Shown here piece by piece: positions 59,840 to 64,000 of a stretch of DNA of 64,000 nucleotides (position 1 is the stretch's first letter; every line of letters begins with the position of its first letter). The notes under the pieces were generated by a model, which was given only the letters and a program-made list of their open reading frames with translations, was not told the DNA's origin and did no database searches. The position numbers and the translations under genes were made by a program. The stretch comes from Isoetes taiwanensis. Lineage: Eukaryota; Streptophyta; Lycopodiopsida; Isoetales; Isoetaceae. The stretch covers positions 2,829,702 to 2,893,701 of the forward strand of contig JAJEKV010000054.1 in assembly GCA_021234155.1 (NCBI GenBank), read 5' to 3'.

Positions 59840-60110
59840 GCTTTGCCTTTGTGTGCATGACGGACAAACAACAAAACTTTTGCCTATGCTCGCATAGACA
59901 CAGACAAACAAAAAAATATTTTGCCTATGCGCGTATAGACTCGGACAAACAAAAAAGCTTTTGCCTATAAACTTTGGCCTATGTGTGCGTAGACGCAGAC
60001 AAACAAAAAAGATTTTTTCTATGCACGCATAGTCGCAAACAAACAAAAAAACTTTTGCGTATGCGCGCATGGACACAGACAAACAGAAAAATATTTTGAA
60101 AATACTTCGT
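59840..60110. repeat. Palindrome-bearing tandem array, about 40-bp unit
   Basis: Six to seven units of the form TTTTGCCTATGCGCGCATAG + ACACAGACAAACAAAAA. Palindromes start at 59884, 59925, 59979, 60019 and 60059, with further single copies at 60433, 60454 and 60607, and one at 58418. The long - strand ORF through it is low complexity and not called. Confidence 0.9.
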
Positions 60111-60850
60111 TTTGAGCTTAGACAAAGAAAGCCTCTGAACACAAGAGCATTTGGTTACACAAAAAATTATAGCTATGCTTGTAGCTCATTCCTCTTGAAG
60201 ACCTTCAAAATCTTGAAGAGGAGAAAAATGTTCTAGAAAGTGAGGAAGTTCACAGGGTTATAGCATGTTATTTTGGGACATATCAATTTACACAATCTTT
60301 GCACGTAGAATGAGCGTATTACTCAGCATAATGGTCATATATATGGACTTATTATTTATATGCGTGGAGGCAAAACAAATGTTATCAAAAGCTCTTTTTC
60401 ATGATTATTTCACAAACCTAGATTGTGTCTATCTATGCACGCATAGGCAAATGCTATACACGCATAGAAAAAGACTCAAAAGATTTACACGCAAAACACT
60501 ATATGCGCTCATTGATATTGATACTAAAGAAGAAGTTCCTGCAAAAAAAAATGTCCCCTTGATATTAAAAAACATTTGTGAAATATTAATTGAATTGATA
60601 TCATATCTATGCGCGCATAGACATTTTTCTTTTCCCTTGCATTTTAGTGTTTCAAAATAGTACTATTTTTTAGTTTGACTTGAAGCAACAAATGTCATCC
60701 TCTGTTAAATGTGTACCTTTTGGATTGAAACTTTTTTTCTGCTGCCCGTTTTCTTTAAAAGAGGTCAAAAATACCGAATTTACGTGTTTTCAAAAAAGGA
60801 ATCTGCAATTGCACCACAGGTCATTAGTGCATTTGCTAGGTCACCTTGTG

Positions 60851-61441
60851 TTATTATATGATTTTAGGGGCTCTCGCTGCCCTACGTCACCCCCGTGTGA
60901 ATATGCACCCAAACCAAGGGGGTTTCAGTGGGGATTTAATTCTAAAGTGTTGAATGTAATGGTTTATATTAATTCAAAAAAAAAATTTGGCCCCTTCGGG
61001 GCCTAGGAAAATGTGGTGTACAAATTAGAGAAAAGGGTATCATTCCTATATATAAGATTACTAGCAAAAAAAAAAAATTGGAATTAGTGACTTTTTGGCA
61101 TGCTCTTCCCGGCCACTTTCCGGCAGCACTTGTGGCTACCTTGACGAATCCAAGTATGCCACGTGGCTAATGATAAGATTTCCTTTTTTGAGCTCTTCCA
61201 CATGCGCTCTGTTTTCGTTGAGTCCGCAGTTTGTCTACTAATTTGTTTGGGATGCAGTTTCTCTGCTAATTTGTTTGGACTTGGTTTCAGTCAGAGCTCG
61301 CCAAGCATAGCTAGCGCTCCGGATAGGGTTCCATTTAAACTCCACTGTTTTACAAAGAAAAGCTCGATTTTCTGCAGTTTTATGCAGTGGCCAATAATTG
61401 AAATTGAAATTGGTTTAGCAGTGTAGATGAATTGGAAAAAA
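60851..61441. other. Spacer; A10 and GC-rich hairpin at 60989-61003
   Basis: GGCCCCTTCGGGGCC (60989-61003) is a perfect hairpin with a UUC loop, preceded by TTCAAAAAAAAAATTT. On - the hairpin is followed by AAATTTTTTTTTTGAATTAA, similar in layout to the hairpin tails at 28.67 and 62.9 kb. An ORF at 61163-61426 is unrecognised and may be 5' remains of the SCARECROW locus. Confidence 0.5.
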
Positions 61442-62632
61442 ATGGATCAGACCAGCACGGCTGCATGGATAGATTCTTTTGCGAGTGAGATTAGGGCATC
61501 CATGCCTAGTGCATCAGTGGAGTAGATAATACAAGTTATTTTAGAGATGATATGCGACTGTAAGCACTTCATCGGACCTACTCTACAGATGAGACTCAGA
61601 AGCGCCATGATGGATATTAATTATGCAGCCACAGTTCCACAGGACTCAGATTTTATATTGGAATGTGGGCTTGAGCAAAGTGCAAAGAGGTAAAGAGAAG
61701 GAGACAGAATAGAAGTAAAAAGCGCACAGATGGAGATGCAAGTGCCCGAGGTCACGGCTCCAATGTGCTGAGGCTTTATCTGTTAAGAATTATCAGGAAG
61801 CAAATGCAATTCTTCCTCAACTTAGCAAACTTGTGTCGCCATATGGAACATCAATTCAGCTAAGTAGTGACAGCATATTTCACATCAAGATTGGTAAATT
61901 CTTGCATTGGGATGTGCTCCCCATTGCCTAACAATCACCAGGTGAATAGCCGCAACATTCCTATTGCATTTCAGGTCTTCAATGATATTTGCCCCTTTGT
62001 CAAATTCTCGCATTTTACAGCAAACCAGGCCATTGTTGAAGCATTCGATGGCCAGGAAAGCATCCACATAATTGATATGGATATCATGCAGAGATTACAA
62101 TGACCTGCTGTTTTCCAAATTCTTGCTCGGCTTGGCGGGTCAATTGAAGCACTCCAGGATTATTGGACTTTGCGCGGTCAATTTTGGGGAGACCAGGGGA
62201 TGGAACAGCAGTGCATTGGATATAACATGCACTGTAATGATGTTACAGGATCAGATGCAAGGGCACTGCAATTAATGAAAAAGCTTGAGGCAAGGGTGCT
62301 GACTATAGTGGAGCAAGACTTGAGCAGATCTGAGTCATTTCTAAGTCGTTTCTTAGAAACTATACATTGCTATTCAGCATTGTTTGATTAATTAGGAGCC
62401 AGCTTTGCAGCAGACAATGCGAAGAGGCGCATGGTGGAGCAGCAGCTACTGCCTCAGGAGATCAAGAACATTCTGGCGATTGGAGGCCCTGCCAGATCCG
62501 GCGAAGCAAGGTTTGAAAGATGAAGAGATGAGCTAAAAAAGGAAGGGTTTAGCCCCATTTCATTAAGTGGGAATGCTGCAGCACAAGCATCTCTGCTTCT
62601 GGGTATATTCAATGGCGATGGATATACCTTGG
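61442..62632 (+). pseudogene. SCR: SCARECROW (GRAS transcription factor) pseudogene
   Basis: The relic runs from TSTAAWIDSFASEIRASMPS through LQMRLRSAMMDINYA and a basic patch. The leucine-rich region of the GRAS domain follows (LQCAEALSVKNYQEANAILP, LSKLVSPYGTSIQ). Next come [20 protein letters not shown], the VHIID-like box [14 protein letters not shown], then [47 protein letters not shown] and [20 protein letters not shown]. Active SCR sets root endodermis identity. Here, tryptophans after MQRLQ and FER and a Ser in FD*LGASF are stops, and there is a stop near 61523. EAMSA before SRLVNSC and about 100 residues between the VHIID and PFYRE regions are deleted. The C-terminal SAW motif is lost. 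Confidence 0.88.
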
Positions 62633-63674
62633 GTTCACCATCTCATTTATAATTTGGTTCCAACGAGTTTCAATAACATGAACATTTGGGATGACGTGGC
62701 AATAGACACATACTAGAAGACAAATTATAACCACCATGAGTGGGAGGAAAACTTTGCAATGCGTTAGCACGCATTAAAAAACATTTGATGTAAAGTATAA
62801 ACCAATGAATCATTTAACACTTCCTAACCTTAATCTCAAAGAAAATATTGCTTCATATTCACTGACTATCAATGACTGCCAATTGTGCATAGGGCGCTGG
62901 CTCCGCCAGCGCTAAATTCTTGTATATAGATATACAAAAATAGCCATGAAAATACTAGAATAAGCAAAGAAACATGATAACTTATAAATAAACAATGAAA
63001 TACAGGAAGGGAACAATAAGAAAGATATCCTGAGCAATAAGAAATAGTTTTGCAAGTTTGACATTGAAGTTTTACACGGCCCGTATTTAAGGTTTAAATC
63101 ATAATAAGTCCACACGTGATTTTCAAATTCAGAAATATGACATTTGACTATCAATGTCAAAATATAACATTTATGAGAACTATTGGCATTAAAAACCACC
63201 ATAGTATACAAGCTTGATACAAGAGACATCATTGGTCAATTAAGCTTCCCATTGCAAAAATCTCCTTTGTATACCAAGCCTTTGCAAACTATAAGGATGG
63301 AAAAGAGTACCATGTGTCATGCAAAAGCTAGCCATTGATTTCCATCAAATAAAATTTAAAATTTTAACAGTTTTAAACCAATAAGCGATCACTCTGAAAT
63401 ATTTGAATACGACAAGCATCTTAGATGGACTTTCTGTAGAGATTATAATAAAGGGGTGAGAATTGAAGGCTGCTTCAGATATCATGCCGTGGACCTGCAT
63501 ATATTTTATAATCTTATTCTTGGTTAGAAACTACAAAGCACTGAAATGTACACAAAGCATCTAATAAAATAAATATTGTAATAACACAGTTCGCTACAAG
63601 CCCATGGAAGCAGGGGCATGAGCAAGAAAATTGAGATGATAATTAGGACGCAGTGCTAAAGAGGCCATAGAAAC
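62633..63674. other. AT-rich spacer; GC-rich hairpin at 62894-62912
   Basis: GCGCTGGCTCCGCCAGCGC (62894-62912) is a perfect hairpin followed by TAAATTCTTGTATATAG. No gene recognised. Confidence 0.55.
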
Positions 63675-64000
63675 AGGAAACTGAGAGCAAGATTGCATGT
63701 TGGCGGTGGTAACCATGGAGGCCGAAATGCATGATCCCAATTATGGGACTGAATTACAAAAAAGCCTAACTGATGCCATACACCATTAAAAAGCTTACTG
63801 TAAGAGCTTTCCAAAAGCACCAAAAATCGCTCAAAATGGACACCTGAGATGGAAGATGTCTGAGATTGAAGCAACACCAAAACTGGCCGTAAATATGGAG
63901 GCCGAATTAGATGATCCCAATTCCGGGACTGAAGTAGAGATAAAATTACCTGATTCATACACCCTTGGAAAGCTTACTGCAAGACCTTTCCAAGCACCAA
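63675..64000. repeat. Tandem repeat with 180-bp period, running off the window
   Basis: ATGGAGGCCGAA starts at 63715 and again at 63895. Shared landmarks are GATGATCCCAATT.GGGACTG, ATACACC, AAAGCTTACTG(T/C)AAGA and CTTTCCAA..GCACCAA. The copy left of 63715 is more diverged (CTGAGAGCAAGATTG versus CTGAGATTGAAGCAA). The ORF on - is a by-product. Confidence 0.8.

Larger units (their letters stand above)
57742..60850. mobile_element. Candidate 3.1-kb non-autonomous DNA transposon with 32-bp TIRs
   Basis: The left TIR 57744-57775 (CAAGGTGACCTAGCAAAC.. to ..AATGACCTG) is the inverse of 60817-60848, with one mismatch in 32. TTA flanks both sides (57739-57741 and 60851-60853), a possible 3-bp target duplication. 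Inside, a 14-bp palindrome CTATGCGCGCATAG and variants occur about ten times, mostly within 1 kb of the right end and once near the left end. No transposase ORF is recognised; longest frames are low complexity. Confidence 0.65.

Noticed and set aside
59840-60110. CRISPR-like spacing of palindromic repeats
   Set aside because: Units are contiguous and degenerate, without unique spacers, in a eukaryotic genome. A transposon-internal repeat is the better reading.
59573-60142. 189-codon - strand ORF with repeated FFVCL motifs
   Set aside because: It is the translation of the palindrome-bearing tandem array and has no independent coding signal.
60989-61007. Hairpin followed by CTAGG as a Helitron end or bacterial-type terminator
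   Set aside because: CTAG overlaps the stem rather than lying downstream. The plant context excludes a rho-independent terminator role.

Overview
The window is nuclear DNA of a land plant. The evidence is spliced genes with canonical plant introns of about 65-400 bp, a MINIYO/RPAP1 homologue, a plant-type GPI-anchored beta-1,3-glucanase, a mitochondrial uS9 gene, a SCARECROW (GRAS) relic, and plant-type Ty1/copia, chromovirus, LINE and TRIM elements. The base composition is AT-rich and gene density is low: three real genes in 64 kb, with transposable elements and their relics filling most of the rest. That fits a large plant genome (gymnosperm, fern or bryophyte grade), but the sequence alone does not settle the lineage.

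Layout. 1-3.6 kb: last seven visible exons of a MINIYO/RPAP1 gene on +. 3.6-6.5 kb: AT-rich spacer with small tandem repeats. 6.5-12.7 kb: a LINE fragment, then a decayed chromovirus (Ty3/gypsy) on -, with its 3' LTR, a chromodomain and integrase, but the reverse transcriptase deleted. 13-15.1 kb: an unrecognised acidic ORF relic and a broken SRP54 first exon on -. 17.3-17.7 kb: a chromovirus LTR fragment with a duplicated TATA block. 18.6-19.9 kb: mitochondrial ribosomal protein uS9 gene on -, with a homopolymer frameshift in its last exon. 20.1-21.2 kb: diverged 530-bp tandem duplication. 22.1-25.3 kb: two 3' ends of one LINE family in opposite orientation, sharing a GC-rich 3'-UTR hairpin. 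25.9 kb: a 127-bp (CA)n tract. 31.97-33.5 kb: GH17 beta-1,3-glucanase gene on +.

33.4-41.0 kb and 52.4-56.6 kb: three copies (A, B, C) of a segment carrying a LINE reverse-transcriptase relic. A and B also carry the last exon of the GH17 gene. Comparing copies shows later insertions as filled versus empty sites: a 5'-truncated LINE tail with 16-bp target-site duplication, an 887-bp TIR transposon with 3-bp duplication, a tiny LTR element (TRIM/SMART type) and, in copy C, a 2.7-kb AT-rich element carrying a 208-codon ORF. 42.3-47.5 kb: a complete-length young Ty1/copia element on -, with 512-bp LTRs, a perfect 5-bp target-site duplication, PBS and PPT, but broken reading frames. 57.7-60.85 kb: a 3.1-kb candidate DNA element with 32-bp terminal inverted repeats and about ten copies of a 14-bp palindrome. 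61.4-62.6 kb: SCARECROW pseudogene. The last 320 bp enter a tandem repeat with a 180-bp period.

The genes are unrelated housekeeping and cell-wall genes; no operon or pathway links them. The most unusual material is the set of non-autonomous elements at 38.99-39.88, 40.02-40.36, 52.5-55.2 and 57.7-60.85 kb. I did not find a convincing new biological system beyond these.
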